Part shown: one piece after another, positions 24,593-35,526 of the stretch
Layout of the letters: each line of letters starts with the position of its first letter
How positions within the stretch are numbered: the first letter of the stretch is position 1
DNA from: Prostheceraeus crozeri
Taxonomy: Eukaryota; Platyhelminthes; Polycladida; Euryleptidae
NCBI GenBank assembly: GCA_907163375.1
Contig: CAJQUW010000503.1
Coordinates: forward strand, 248,001 to 312,000
DNA length: 64,000 nucleotides
Direction of reading: 5' to 3'
The notes under the pieces: model-generated
What the model was told of the DNA's origin: nothing
Databases searched by the model: none
The model's input: only the letters and a program-made list of their open reading frames with translations
Position numbers and translations under genes: made by a program

Positions 24593-25291
24593 ATGGAAGA
24601 AACAAAAGTGGAAGAAACCGCAAGAAGATATCCTTCGTTATCATATGAACGTAGTTCTACTTTAATGGACATTGAAAAAATGAATAAAGAAAAACACAAA
24701 GATAGAGTACGTTATATGAAAGATAAGGAATCTCAATTATTATTAAGATTAGAGCATTATAAAAAATTAAGAAAGAGATGGACTAAAGTTAAGAATGTAA
24801 CACAAGGAATTGGCATATTCTTAACAATAAATTTAGGCGCTCTCACTATTGTTATATCTTCTGGTGTTTTAGTAATTCCAGTAGTTGCTACAGCTTTAAC
24901 AGGTACGGGTGTTTTTGCAACTTCACTTGTTACAATGTTAGTTAAATCTTTAATAACTAAGAAACGAAAATCATTAAAAACTAAGCAGTTACATATTAAA
25001 GAAGTCTATGACAAATTGCATTACTACTTTCAAAGAGTATGTGATGATAATGTTATTACGTTAGATGAGATTGAAAAATTTGATCAAATAGCTAATGAAG
25101 TAAATCAAATATCATTTCAATTACAGTCAGAAAAAGTTGATGATAAGAATAAACAGGATGGCAAAATTTCGAGTGATGGTAAAACTTTTAGTGATGGTAA
25201 AATTTCTAATGAAGAAAATGATAAAATTTTTTTAGAAGAGCTAAAAACTTTAAGCGAAAATTTAAGCAAAACTTTATTAAACAAAACTTAA
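24593..25291 (+). CDS. Polinton 1 membrane protein with YPSL motif
   Basis: 232 residues, first gene inside the left TIR. Start chosen at the ATG preceded by TTTAAAA, matching the homologue in Polinton 2 (49689-50291). YPSL lies at residues 13-16, a basic coiled-coil stretch at about 25-68, then a long hydrophobic hairpin-like stretch (about 72-118, GIFLTINLGALTIVISSGV and onward), and a highly conserved HLKEVYDKLHYYF-like region after it. The C-terminal 40 residues are repetitive (DGK(I/T)(S/F)). I know no function. The layout suggests an integral membrane protein of the virion or of host membranes. YPxL is the ALIX-binding late-domain pattern, but a single match can be chance; its retention in the diverged homologue strengthens it. 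Confidence 0.75.
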   Translation: MEETKVEETARRYPSLSYERSSTLMDIEKMNKEKHKDRVRYMKDKESQLLLRLEHYKKLRKRWTKVKNVTQGIGIFLTINLGALTIVISSGVLVIPVVATALTGTGVFATSLVTMLVKSLITKKRKSLKTKQLHIKEVYDKLHYYFQRVCDDNVITLDEIEKFDQIANEVNQISFQLQSEKVDDKNKQDGKISSDGKTFSDGKISNEENDKIFLEELKTLSENLSKTLLNKT

Positions 25292-25410
25292 AACGAAACC
25301 TTTAAACGAAAAGATGTCAGACAACAAAGCAATAAAAAAATAATTTGTTCAGTAAAATGTTTTTGTTGTATTCCAATGTTACCACAAAATTCAAATATTA
25401 TATTTTAGAA

Positions 25411-26234
25411 ATGGATAAAATTAGAGCTGATAATCAAAAAAGAATTAAACAATTAGAAGAGTTAATAAAACAAAGAAATATTATGAGAGAAAATCATCTT
25501 CAACATAGAATGATAAAAGCTGGTATTCAATCTGATATGTTTGAAAAAATGCAGCAAGCCGAGCAAGTAAAAACTGATTTTGAAAAAACTATTAAACCAT
25601 TTAAAACTCTTGAAAAAGAAAGTACAAATAATGATAAACAAATTGATATAACAGATCCAGAGCACAAAACTATATTAGATGACTATGGATTACTAGAATC
25701 AAACATTAATAAGAAATTACCAAAATCTATGCAATTTGAACATTCTATCTCATTTATAGATGGAAAAACAATACCTAGATTTTATCTCGGACAAAAGAAA
25801 TATTTCCACAACCTTTTCGAGGTTTAATTTTTTCACCAGATAAATCTCCTTTTAATTTAGATAGAAATTTTGTTGATCTTTTAAGAGGAGCAGATTTAAA
25901 TAATTATGCTGTAGAAGATCTCATAAAATATAAAGCTATGTTAGATAGAGTTGGTGCAGTAAAATCTCTTAGACGTTATAAACAATTAGAAAATTTATTA
26001 TCAACGGGAGTTAAAGTAGGAAAAGGTTTATCTGAAAAACAGAAAACAGAAACAACTGTATTCTTACCAGATGATCCGCAAGAATTACTAAATAGATTAA
26101 ATATTTTAATATCGGCAATAAAAGAAGGACATAATTCTAGTTTCAATGAAATTCATGCTATATTGAAAAGACTGCTGGAAAAGAAGATTCTAAATGAAGA
26201 GGATTATAAAAGTATAACGAACCGAATGTTCTAG
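25411..26234 (+). pseudogene. Polinton 1 structural gene 2 (broken)
   Basis: Homologue of the intact 276-residue gene at 50349-51179. Shared blocks include IKQLEELIKQ, QSDMFEKM, DDYGLLE and LLRGADL. It has an N-terminal coiled coil followed by a conserved region with a YK.MLD motif typical of an unnamed Polinton gene that lies next to the minor capsid gene. About one break. Its 3' end, including the stop codon, is made of the 28-bp double-hairpin cassette (26218-26245). Confidence 0.75.
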
Positions 26235-26245
26235 GGCTTCGCCCG
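26218..26245 (+). repeat. 28-bp double-hairpin cassette, copy 1
   Basis: Two hairpins in tandem: GAACCGAATGTTC (imperfect 5-bp stem, 3-nt loop) and GGGCTTCGCCC (4-bp stem, TTC loop). Same 28-bp length as the copies at 31038-31065 and 33734-33761. It covers the 3' end of structural gene 2. Confidence 0.85.
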
Positions 26246-26310
26246 TAGCTGAAATATGTTGTTGTTTTTAATTTTTTATAAAAAATGTTTATTTAAAATT
26301 TTAACTAAAA

Positions 26311-27099
26311 ATGTGTTCAGCAGATTTAGACAAAATTAATAATCATTTAGAAAATCTAACAGAGATTTTGGGTTCATCAAAATTTAGTACGACGTTAAAA
26401 ATTATAACAACTACTTCATCACACGCTTGTAATTTAGAACCCATTCTACATTTAGAACAGAATAAAAATTATCAAATTGCATTGACTAGTTTCTCTACAT
26501 TTAACACTATTCAAAACGTTATCAAAGATGTGAATGATCAATTTAGATATTCCACTGATAAAGGCAAAACATGGAAAATACAAACTTTTCTTCCTGGTTC
26601 TTACGAAGTTGAATCAATATCAAATGAAATTAAGAGACATTTAGGTATACCATTTAAAGATAAGAAACAATTACATTTTGCAGTTGAACCGGCAGTTAAT
26701 AAATTTTCTCTTACTTTAGACGAAAATCATCAAGTTGATTTTAATCATGATAGATCACTGTCAAAGCTATTAGGATATAATAAACAAACCTATAGTCAAG
26801 GTTATCATTTAGGTGAGAAGATTCCAAAAATAACTGAAATAAATTCAATTGTTGTACATTGTGACATTATTGAAGGAGGATATATAAATGGTAAATTGTC
26901 AAATTTAATATTCAGTTTTCCAGCTTTTACTGTACCCATTGGTTATAGATTAAATGTATTTCCCCAAACATTAATATATTTTCCTATTACAAGAAAAACT
27001 ATTAACAACATTGGCATTAGAATCACTGATGAGAAAGGACAAGAAATAAATTTTGGAGGTGAAGAGATTATGATAGATCTTTTGGTTCGGGAGGTATAA
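26311..27099 (+). CDS. Polinton 1 minor capsid (penton-like) protein
   Basis: 262 residues, frame intact. It matches the single-jelly-roll minor capsid protein of Polintons: NYQIALTSFSTFNTI near residue 50, PGSYEVESISNEI, KFSLTLDENHQVDF, and a C-terminal LIYFPITRKTINNIGIRI followed by EINFGGEEIMIDLLVREV, where other Polintons have a YLPVN...FRGEEI pattern. The product would form the five-fold capsomer. Polinton 2 homologue: 51203-52003. Start ATG is preceded by CTAAAA, the same context as other genes of the element. Confidence 0.85.
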   Translation: MCSADLDKINNHLENLTEILGSSKFSTTLKIITTTSSHACNLEPILHLEQNKNYQIALTSFSTFNTIQNVIKDVNDQFRYSTDKGKTWKIQTFLPGSYEVESISNEIKRHLGIPFKDKKQLHFAVEPAVNKFSLTLDENHQVDFNHDRSLSKLLGYNKQTYSQGYHLGEKIPKITEINSIVVHCDIIEGGYINGKLSNLIFSFPAFTVPIGYRLNVFPQTLIYFPITRKTINNIGIRITDEKGQEINFGGEEIMIDLLVREV

Positions 27100-27208
27100 A
27101 CTCCCACGCGAAGCTAGAGAAGTTTAATTTTCTTCTTCTTATTATTATTCTTCTTACTCTTTTTCTTTAAAAAGTAAAAAAATTAAAATTGAAATTTTGT
27201 ATTAAAAA

Positions 27209-27977
27209 ATGAGTGAAGTGCTACCATTAAATAAAAAAAAACTTAAATTTAATCATCATCCAAATTTATCTAATAAAGTTTTGTCAGTTATTTGCGGAAG
27301 ATCAGGTTGTGGAAAAACATATCTATTATTTAAAATTTTAACGACTCCCAAATTTTTTGGATTATAACAATCTTATCATTTATACAACAACGGGAGAACA
27401 ACCCGTCTATCAATTTTTTAAATAAGTATTTGAAAAAAATCTTAAAAAAACATCAATTGCTTCATTATTCAAAGAATATGAAAAATCTGAAGATGAAGTA
27501 GAAATAAGTTCGTGGTGTGAAGAAGCAGCAAAAAATAATCAGTTAGTTGAATCCAATAAAAATAAGCATATAAAGATACAATTAATAGATGATAGTGGTA
27601 ATATGCAAGATCCTAGTAAACTAGATAAAACGAAAAAACATTGTGTGGTGTTTGATGATTGTGTTAATGATAGAAATCACGCAGTTCAGAGAAATTATTT
27701 TACAAGAGGACGACACAATAACTGTAGTGTCTTTTATTTGACACAAAGTATGTATTCATTAGATGGAAGTGTTATTAGAAAGAATTCTAATATTTTTATG
27801 CTTTTCGAAATCAACCAAAGAAACCTAAGTGATTTGTTAAGAGACTTATGTATAAGAGATAAAGATGAATTTAAACAATCGTGTAACAATGCTTGGTCAA
27901 ACGACTATGGATTTATCACAATCAATATTGATAAAAAAATTCATGATAGAGTTATAGAACATTTGTTTACCGAGTGA
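27209..27977 (+). pseudogene. Polinton 1 FtsK/HerA packaging ATPase (broken)
   Basis: A32-like genome-packaging ATPase. Walker A reads GRSGCGKT, and further on lie VVFDDC (Walker B) and TRGRHNNCSVFYLTQ (the conserved sensor region). About two breaks. From roughly 27640 to the end it is nearly identical in DNA to 52460-52765 of Polinton 2, whereas the 5' part is clearly more diverged, pointing to a recent conversion or recombination tract. It is convergent with the polymerase, separated by an AT-rich 137-bp spacer. Confidence 0.85.
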
Positions 27978-30299
27978 TAAAAAATATACAAATATAGTGT
28001 TATAATATTTTTTATTTTTATTATTTATTATTATTATTTTTTTATTATTATTTTTTATTATTATTTTTATATTTTTTATATATATCAAATTTGACTATCT
28101 TAGAAATTAGAAAATTAAAAAGGTGAAGTAGTTATTCCATCAGGTAAAATTTTTCTTTTATCATCAAATGGATCTAATGCCAATTTATGTTCTTCTTTTA
28201 AATACATTTTATGTTTTTTTGAATTAAGTCTATAATTACATTCTGTTTTTATTTCATTATTAAATAATACATTTTTATAATCTTGAAATGTTATTTGATT
28301 AGCCACTGATGCCTTTGAAATTCCTTTTAATGTTTTATGTGTTTTAATATTATTAGTTGTGTTATAGCAATAACATTTAGATTTTAAAAATATAGCTTCT
28401 GTTATGAAATCTTCATTTCCTTCTAATTCATCTTTTACTTTACATAAATCGGAAGGATGAATGATATCTTTTATTTTATTAATTTCTTCATCAAGTGTAG
28501 AATTATACGGTATTATTAATTCTAAGAAAACAGAATCGGTATCTGTAAAGTGTAATTTATAGTTTTTGTCATAAGCAGGTGCTAAATAATCATATATAAA
28601 TCTATACATAAATAGTTTAGCTAATTCTAATATAGTGTTTATCATGTTTTACGCTCATTCGACGTAAATGTACAGCACATAGTTCATCACTAAATCTAGT
28701 AGTTCTTTTATATATAGGTTTCCTTGTTAAATTTTGAAACCTATCTTTATCATAAACTATTTCAATATTTTGTCTATTACGGACATTTTCTAAAGTCTTA
28801 CCATAGAATGCATTATTCATTAATTTGAAGAACACGTTTCCAAAATCATCTTTATTTCTTTTAGCTATTTTACGTTTTTCAATATTGAACTCTATATAAT
28901 CTTTTAACCATCTAGATTTTTGATAAAATAGTTTTCGATGTATTTTGGTGAGAATCATTCCATGTTCTAAATACCAATCTAGCATTCTTCCTTCAACAAC
29001 ATACTTTCCTTTATTGCTTTGTGTTAACATAAGTTTTTTTGTTGGTCTGTATTTCTTAGGAATTAAAGATTTTTGATAATCTGAAAAATCTTCTATATTG
29101 GGAATTTTGTTTTCGGGACAGAAAGGAAAATATTTTGTTTTATCTTTTATTTCATCAGGATATACTAAATCAACTTCATATATATAACCATGATTATAAT
29201 TTCCATCATATGTTTTTTGATAATCAAGAATATTACACCATTCCATCTCACCTGTTGGTAATTCTTGTATCATGGAAGAAGAATATAAGCTATTAAAATC
29301 ATAATATAACAAATAGTTTTCTCTCATGAATTCATCAATTGCATTTTCACGTTCTACTCCTTCTCGTTTCGTTCGAAAAATTTCTAATATTTTTTCTTTT
29401 TCTTCTGGAGATAAAGGTTTCATTATTCCATAATCATCAGGATTTACTTTTTTATTGTAACACTGTACATAACGATTACCTAAAACTGATGAAACTCCAC
29501 CTCTAATTCCAGATTCAAAAAATAATAATTTATCATATGTATTTTCTTTATAATGTTTAAGTTTAACATTTGTATGTTTTAATCCTGCTAACCATGTTAA
29601 ACCTGGTGTAGAATAACAATAACATGGATCTATTCCGTAATATTCTAAACACATATCACGAAAGTTTTCAAAAAGATCAGCAAAGATTAATACATCTATC
29701 TGAAGATATTTCATTGTATAATCATACATTGTTTTACAATTTAACTCTCTCCAATTCTTTTCAGCTTCTGCATAATCTTCTTCAGATAATTGTGATTGTT
29801 TTAATGTTGATTTAAATTTATTTATTGGAGGAAGTTGTTTTTCTTCCATAATTTTATTTTCCCATAACATCTAATGAATAAGGAGTAAAAAATCTAAATG
29901 CATCTAAAATTCTAATACAACCTAATTGCATTGAAAAATATTCTTCTTCTGTTTTACATAGTACATTTATTTGTTGTTGTTGTAATTTTTCAGATGAAAA
30001 TAAATCTTTCATTACTAGATGGAAATCATATTTAGAACCATTGTAGAAATATAAAGGAACAAAGTTATATTTAAATTTATTAGCATTAAGATTACAAGAA
30101 TTATGTGCTGCACCTCTATATAATCCATTTAGATGATCATGATCTTTTACCTTATCAAGATATCTACCTCTGCCATTTTTATAATTTTTTGTAAATTCTT
30201 TTCCACAGTAATAACATTTTGTTTCATTAATAAAATTTAATTTTTCTTTTCTGTTAATGGCATCATTGGAATATTTATTTATTTGTACCAATGAAAAAC

Positions 30300-30812
30300 A
30301 GCACAAAGTGCCAATAACATGTCACATACATCAGTTATAAAAATACACACACGAAAATTATTCAAGAAATTAAAAGTAAAAGTAAGGAGAGATAAAATAC
30401 AAATAAAATACAAAAGGTAACCATCATTATCGGCTACTTTAAAGACTAGAAGAGCGGATGGCTTTTGATATGCAACTTTTGCTGAGACCAATGTCAAAAT
30501 AGTCGATGCGATTTTCATCATTCGCGGCACTCATCACTCGTGGAAAATATGTATTCTTTCTAACAACCAACCGATACGGCTTCATGGAACACAACACTTT
30601 AGCACCCGTATGCCTTGTGCGTTTAGTTGGAACATGCAACGAAAACGAAGAAACAAGATGACACGAATTGATTTTGCCGTGCAAAATTTTGTGGAACATA
30701 ACAGAGTCAGTTATCTTACGTCTTTGTTGCAATGTTGTCAAATTGAACTTGTCACAGAGTTCCACATAACGATCGGTATCATACACAGTATGATTTTGAA
30801 AGGACAAAAATA
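30300..30812 (-). mobile_element. LINE 3' fragment inserted in the polymerase
   Basis: Minus-strand coding text with RRKITDSVMFHKILHGKI, then a HVPTKRTRHTGA block, and DIGLSKS resembles the extreme C-terminus of a non-LTR ORF2 (RR...D..FLYKILHG...R...), followed by about 130 bp of untranslated tail without a clear poly-A. A 5'-truncated copy is the usual result of LINE insertion. Base composition is richer in G+C than the surrounding polymerase. A clean target duplication was not found, so the limits are approximate. Confidence 0.6.
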
Positions 30813-31037
30813 AATATTTGTTTCAAGCAATTGTGAAAAACGTCCTTGTAATTCTTCTACTTTCTTTGTAAACATTTCTGAACTATCTTCACCATAGTAT
30901 TGATAATATTCTGATTTAAATAATTCAGGATAATTTGAATGAATGTACATTCCCCAACATAATGGTTTTTGTTCAAATAAATATTTTTCTTTACTTTGTT
31001 CAGCTGCACTTTTTTCAGAATTATCATTTTCAGAATC

Positions 31038-31065
31038 GGGCGAAGCCCTGGAACTTTCCGTTCGA
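31038..31065 (-). repeat. 28-bp double-hairpin cassette, copy 2, in the polymerase
   Basis: On the minus strand it reads as an imperfect GAAC...GTTC hairpin followed by GGGCTTCGCCC. In the polymerase frame it encodes RTESSRASPD, directly after the exo I region. The same peptide pattern is encoded by copy 3 in another gene. Confidence 0.85.
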
Positions 31066-33134
31066 TTTTGTGTCATATTAACATTATATGCTTCAAAATC
31101 ACAATAAATAGTAAAGGGTACTTTATTTTTAAAATACCATTTATTGTATTCTAAATAATCATCATAATCATCATAATCATCATAAAAGTATTTTCAACTG
31201 CTTCATTTTGTTGACAATTCTCCAAATGTCTATTCATTTCTTCTTTAGTTCTAAAACTTGTCATACATTGAAGACAAGGAAAATTTGTATTATCTGAAGT
31301 TTTTGTAAATATAGAAACATCTTTACACAATATAAAATGACCCTGATGATATAAAATATTCGCTTGTGCTGGTTGTTTTGTTTGTTTTAATTTTTCAAAT
31401 TTATCTTTATATATTTCATGTGTTTCATCAATTTGTCTTTGTAAATCTTTTTCAGACTGTTGATAATTTTGATTGAATATTTTCAGCTGTTGTTCATATT
31501 CATTATTATATTGTTCTTTGTATTGTTGTAGACATTTTTTAAACATTCATTTAATTCTTTATTTTCTTCATTATTTAATTCTTTATTGTCTTTATTGTCT
31601 TTTTTTAATTCTTGAATCGTTTCTATCTTATTTTGATATTTATGGTGTTATTCTTGTACTAATATTTTTGTTTGTTGTTGATAATCTGTTTTACATTTTT
31701 GTAAAATTTCATTTAAATTTTGTAATTTTTGTTGATATTCTAAAGATAAAGATAGATAATCGGAATCATAATCATAATTATAATTACGTCCTTTATAATT
31801 ATTATGATTAATCATTATTGGTGATAATGTTTTAACAATTTGACATTTTTCAGTACATATTATATTTCCTTGGTAAAAAATATTATGATGCATGTAATTT
31901 CCCATATCATTATATACTATTTCTGATTGACATAAATTTTTATTATTCAAATAAAATTTTTTTGAATCTGAGTAAAGTGGAGTAATTTTACCAATAGAAA
32001 CATAATTCACATTTAATTCAAAAACATTTACTTCAATTAAATTTTTATTCTTTTTATGAAACTTTATTAACCTATTATAATCATATGGAAATTCATGTAA
32101 GCCATCAGAGAGATCAAATTCCTTTATGTATTCTTCTTTATTATAATGACTTAGTCTCTCTTTGTGATATTCTGCAGGATGTAAATGTGCTATAATACTC
32201 CACAGAAAACAATAATCATCTTCATTTTTTATGTTGATTATTTGTGGTGAACTGAAAGGTAAAGGAACATAACTACCACCAGTATTATTTTTATATTTAT
32301 CAATTACTATTTTCTTAGATAGTATTTTAACAAATCTCCAACCAGATTCATGTAACTGGGCTTCAATTATACAATTTTCTAATTTAAGTATCATTTGTTC
32401 AAATATGGGTTGTATATCATTTACATTATGAATTTCTTGTGAATTTGTAAAATGTCCTTGTATTATTTCTTCAGGAATTCCATCAGGTCCATTTTTTGTA
32501 TAAAGTACTTCTACATTCATATAACATTCGAAAGATTCCTTAAATATTTTGAAAAAGTTTTTTAATACATTATAAAAAGTTTCATGGGTTTCATTATGTT
32601 CAACCGATTCATTAAATAAATATTTTATATCTGTTACCGCTTCATCGGTTTTTCTAATTTCGTTTAATTCATCTATTTCGTTAAATTCATCAGTATCGCT
32701 AAATAAATATCTTCCATCTGGTACATGTTCATCTTCACTATTAAAAACTTTTATATATTCCGAATGTGAATAATCATCAAACATTTTTTTAACTTTTATA
32801 TCAGTAGGTAATGCTTCTAGATAGTTTTTATAACTATTTAATTTTAATATATTTCCTTCATCAACTCGTTCTACATTTTGTAAATGCAATCTACTATTTA
32901 AATGAGATTGATAACTTCTTTTTGTTTGCAACTTTTTTTACATAAGTTACAATAAAACTTGGTATTTTCCATTTTTTTATTTTTTAAAGAAAAAAATTGT
33001 GTTTTAATTTTAGATATAAACATTCTAATATCAAGGTCTAGAGAGTTAATATATATATTATTATATATTTCACGTTCTTTAGTTATTTCATTTTCTTTAT
33101 CATATAATGTTTTATAACATTAAGTTTTATCATA

Positions 33135-34499
33135 TTAAGTTTTATCATATAACGTTTTATCAAAAGATAATTTAAATTTATTTTCACTAACTATTGATTC
33201 TTCATCATCATAAATTGATTCTTCATCATCATAAATTGATTCTTCATCATCATCATAAATTACACTTTTTGGGATTGGATACCATTCTCTTATTGGAATA
33301 TCTAACTCTAAATTACATCTTTTATCTGATAATAATATAATAGAGAAAAATATTGGTCTTTGTTCTCTTTTGGAAAATTTAATAACACCACTATAATCTG
33401 AATCACTTTTAGTTTTTATTAAAGATGATAAAATTGTAAATTGATTAGATGTAAATCCTAATTTAAATTTTGTAGACCCGACACATAGTTGTCTAACAGT
33501 ATCTTCAACTATACCATCATTATTATTTTCAATTGTAAGAAAATGAAATTTAGATAAATTTTGATTATATGTAGTATTAATATCATGTACATCAGTATGA
33601 GATATAAATTTTTCTTCACTTAAATTTTTATAATTACTAATATTTTTATAATCTTTCTTACCATTTACACCATTTTCAGATGTTTCAGAATCATCTACAT
33701 TATCATCATTATTATCAGAAGATTCTTTAAGATCGGGCAAAGCCCTAGAACCTTCGGTTCGTTTATTATGATTATGATTATGGACATTGTTAATAGTATA
33801 AGGTGTTGTCCACATATAAATTTTTTCTTGTTGAGCTAAGCCATTTATGTAAGATTTTAATAAATTAATATTTAAATTGGAATACAATCCTATATATGTA
33901 TCATCATCATATCTTTGCGGCATTTCTAATGTTTCTTGTTTATAAATTGTATCTCTATAATATACTTGACATAATAATTCTTCGTTATGCTTTTGACTCT
34001 CGATATGAATATTATATTGGTTTTGTTCATCAACAAATAATCTTATTTTTTCTTTCGAAAATGATTTTAATTTTTTAACTAATTCTTTAATATTGATATA
34101 ATTGATAATTTTATTTTCTATCCACTCAGTATTACTAATCAGCAAAACTGCTCTAATGAATCCGTAAACATTATTATGACCAATGATTACCATATTTTCT
34201 TTATTTAATTCAACATAAGCTACATCATTATATTTGCTTACAATCTCCATAAATTTTATAAACGGGTCTCCTGGAAATAAACAATAGTTAGTTTCTATAG
34301 AAGGTAAACCTTTCGTCTGTTCTCTAAATATTTCGGCTTGTAATTGAAATAAAATATTAACATCTATACATGGATTTGTAATAGTATTATTATTATTATT
34401 ATTATCAAAACATTTATTTCCAAATCCCGTTGATCTCGTCGAATAAGAAGAACAGGATGATGCGGACGAATATAATTTTTTTAAATTTGCTTTATCCAT
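33135..34499 (-). CDS. Polinton 1 uncharacterised protein, faintly clamp-like
   Basis: About 454 residues from the ATG at 34499, upstream of the polymerase on the same strand. The N-terminus is serine- and asparagine-rich low complexity. A middle region with KFMEIVSKYNDVAYVELNK, VYGFIRAVLL and INIKELVKKLKS, then IRLFVDEQNQYNIHIES, has the alternating strand/helix look of a DNA sliding clamp; this is a weak impression, not a match. The C-terminus carries three tandem copies of IYDDEES (33190-33260) coded by a 21-bp repeat. A double-hairpin cassette (33734-33761) is inserted in frame, encoding RTEGSRALPD. Polinton 2 has no counterpart. A frame extension upstream of the chosen ATG exists but lacks the usual start context. 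Confidence 0.5.
   Translation of the reverse strand: MDKANLKKLYSSASSCSSYSTRSTGFGNKCFDNNNNNNTITNPCIDVNILFQLQAEIFREQTKGLPSIETNYCLFPGDPFIKFMEIVSKYNDVAYVELNKENMVIIGHNNVYGFIRAVLLISNTEWIENKIINYINIKELVKKLKSFSKEKIRLFVDEQNQYNIHIESQKHNEELLCQVYYRDTIYKQETLEMPQRYDDDTYIGLYSNLNINLLKSYINGLAQQEKIYMWTTPYTINNVHNHNHNKRTEGSRALPDLKESSDNNDDNVDDSETSENGVNGKKDYKNISNYKNLSEEKFISHTDVHDINTTYNQNLSKFHFLTIENNNDGIVEDTVRQLCVGSTKFKLGFTSNQFTILSSLIKTKSDSDYSGVIKFSKREQRPIFFSIILLSDKRCNLELDIPIREWYPIPKSVIYDDDEESIYDDEESIYDDEESIVSENKFKLSFDKTLYDKT
33734..33761 (-). repeat. 28-bp double-hairpin cassette, copy 3
   Basis: The most regular copy: on the minus strand GAACCGAAGGTTC (5-bp stem, GAA loop), TA, then GGGCTTTGCCC (4-bp stem, TTT loop), in a frame that encodes RTEGSRALPD inside an otherwise unrelated protein. 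Confidence 0.9.
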
Positions 34500-34546
34500 T
34501 TTTTTTATTTTTATTAGAAAAAATTTTATTTTTTTATTGTTAAAAA

Positions 34547-35366
34547 ATGATGTTACCAAATGTTGGTGGAGGTGCATATATCCCGAATAATCGTGAATTA
34601 GAAATAGAGATAGAAAATTATATCATAAAAACTGGAGATGTTTTATCTGGTTCATTGCATCTTTCTATTCTTCCGCAACAAAATACAGAGTTAACAAATA
34701 AACAATATGTTGATACACAAATCAATGACTTAAAGGAAAAATATATAAACGATGTTTTGGTTCCACTGATGAATGAATTAAAGTTGCTTAAACTTAATGA
34801 CAAATCATTAAACGAAAAATTATTAAAACTTGATAAAAAGGATAGAGAGCTAGAAGAAGATATAGCAAAACTTTTTAAAAAGATTTCAGAACAATCAAAA
34901 ATTTGAATATTACTTTCTATAGATTTAAAATCTGCGGTCATTAGAAATAAATTTCAGATAAAATTATTGAACTACATTCCAAAAAAGTGTTGATGAATTG
35001 AGTTCTAAAATTACTCAACAAATGAAAAAGATGAATAGAATAATAAATGAAATAAACTCTGTTAATCAAAAAGTTGATAAAACGAAAACTCTTAAAATCA
35101 ATTTAGAAAATGAATTAAAGAAAAATTTACAAGAAAACTCTAAAGAAAATAAAGAACAGTTAGATTCTGTTAAAAGACAATTAGATGTTCATAAAATTAA
35201 GTTAAATGCACTTAAAATGGCATTGAAGATTAATCAGCAGAAAATGCAAGTTAATAGAAAAGAAATTAAAGTACATCACACGCTGCTTGACGCAATAGAT
35301 AAAGTGCAACAGTCAATTAATAAAGTTATCTCGAAGTTGTTGTCTATTCACAAACGTAAATCTTGA
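34547..35366 (+). pseudogene. Polinton 1 fibre-like coiled-coil protein (broken)
   Basis: Homologue of 58941-59784. The N-terminus has NVGGGAYIPNN, then KTGDVLSGSLHLSILP and NKQYVDTQI, which closely follows the tail-fibre signature GD.MTGPL.L...P......TK.YVD of phage fibres. The remainder is a long charged coiled coil that ends in the conserved KVIAKLLSIHKRKS-type tail (here VISKLLSIHKRKS). A trimeric attachment fibre is the natural reading, by inference. About one or two breaks. A cluster of mini-hairpins follows the gene. Confidence 0.65.
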
Positions 35367-35380
35367 TCGACGAAGTCTTG

Positions 35381-35453
35381 GGTTTCTAACCTATCGGAGC
35401 GAAGCTCCTCGAGGCTTTAGCCGATCGGACCAAAGGTCCTCAGGTTACTAACC
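35381..35453 (+). repeat. Mini-hairpin cluster 1 (Polinton 1)
   Basis: Five hairpins in 73 bp: GGTTTCTAACC, GGAGCGAAGCTCC, GGCTTTAGCC, GGACCAAAGGTCC and GGTTACTAACC. Stems are 4-5 bp, loops 2-3 nt. With its short left flank (TCGACGAAGTCTTGGG) it is an inverted relative of 37590-37675, so the two clusters bracket the pVI-like and major capsid genes in opposite orientation. Confidence 0.9.
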
Positions 35454-35526
35454 AATCCTAAACGTAAATCTTAGCGCAAATATTAACGTAAATATTTTTT
35501 TTCAAAAGTCAAATTTAATCCTAAAA

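Larger units (their letters stand above)
28115..32972 (-). pseudogene. Polinton 1 protein-primed DNA polymerase B (broken)
   Basis: Family-B polymerase of the classical Polinton type. In gene order I see an N-terminal zinc-finger-like start, the Polinton-specific domain with SGWRFVKI and IKNEDDYCFLWSI, a CLQCMTSF...H..NC finger, exonuclease motif I CDFEAYN, the Cys/His block with DHDHLNGLYRGAAHNSCN, exo II NGSKYDFHL, exo III LQIDVLIFADL, palm motif A YYDFNSLYSSSM, motif B LMNAFYGKTLEN and motif C FTDTDSVFLE. It would replicate the element by protein priming. The gene is broken in several places and is interrupted by a LINE fragment (about 30300-30812). A double-hairpin cassette (31038-31065) lies soon after exo I. 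Confidence 0.9.

Noticed and set aside
33135-34499. Firm call of a PCNA-type sliding clamp
   Set aside because: Only a faint pattern of strands and helices; no diagnostic motif.
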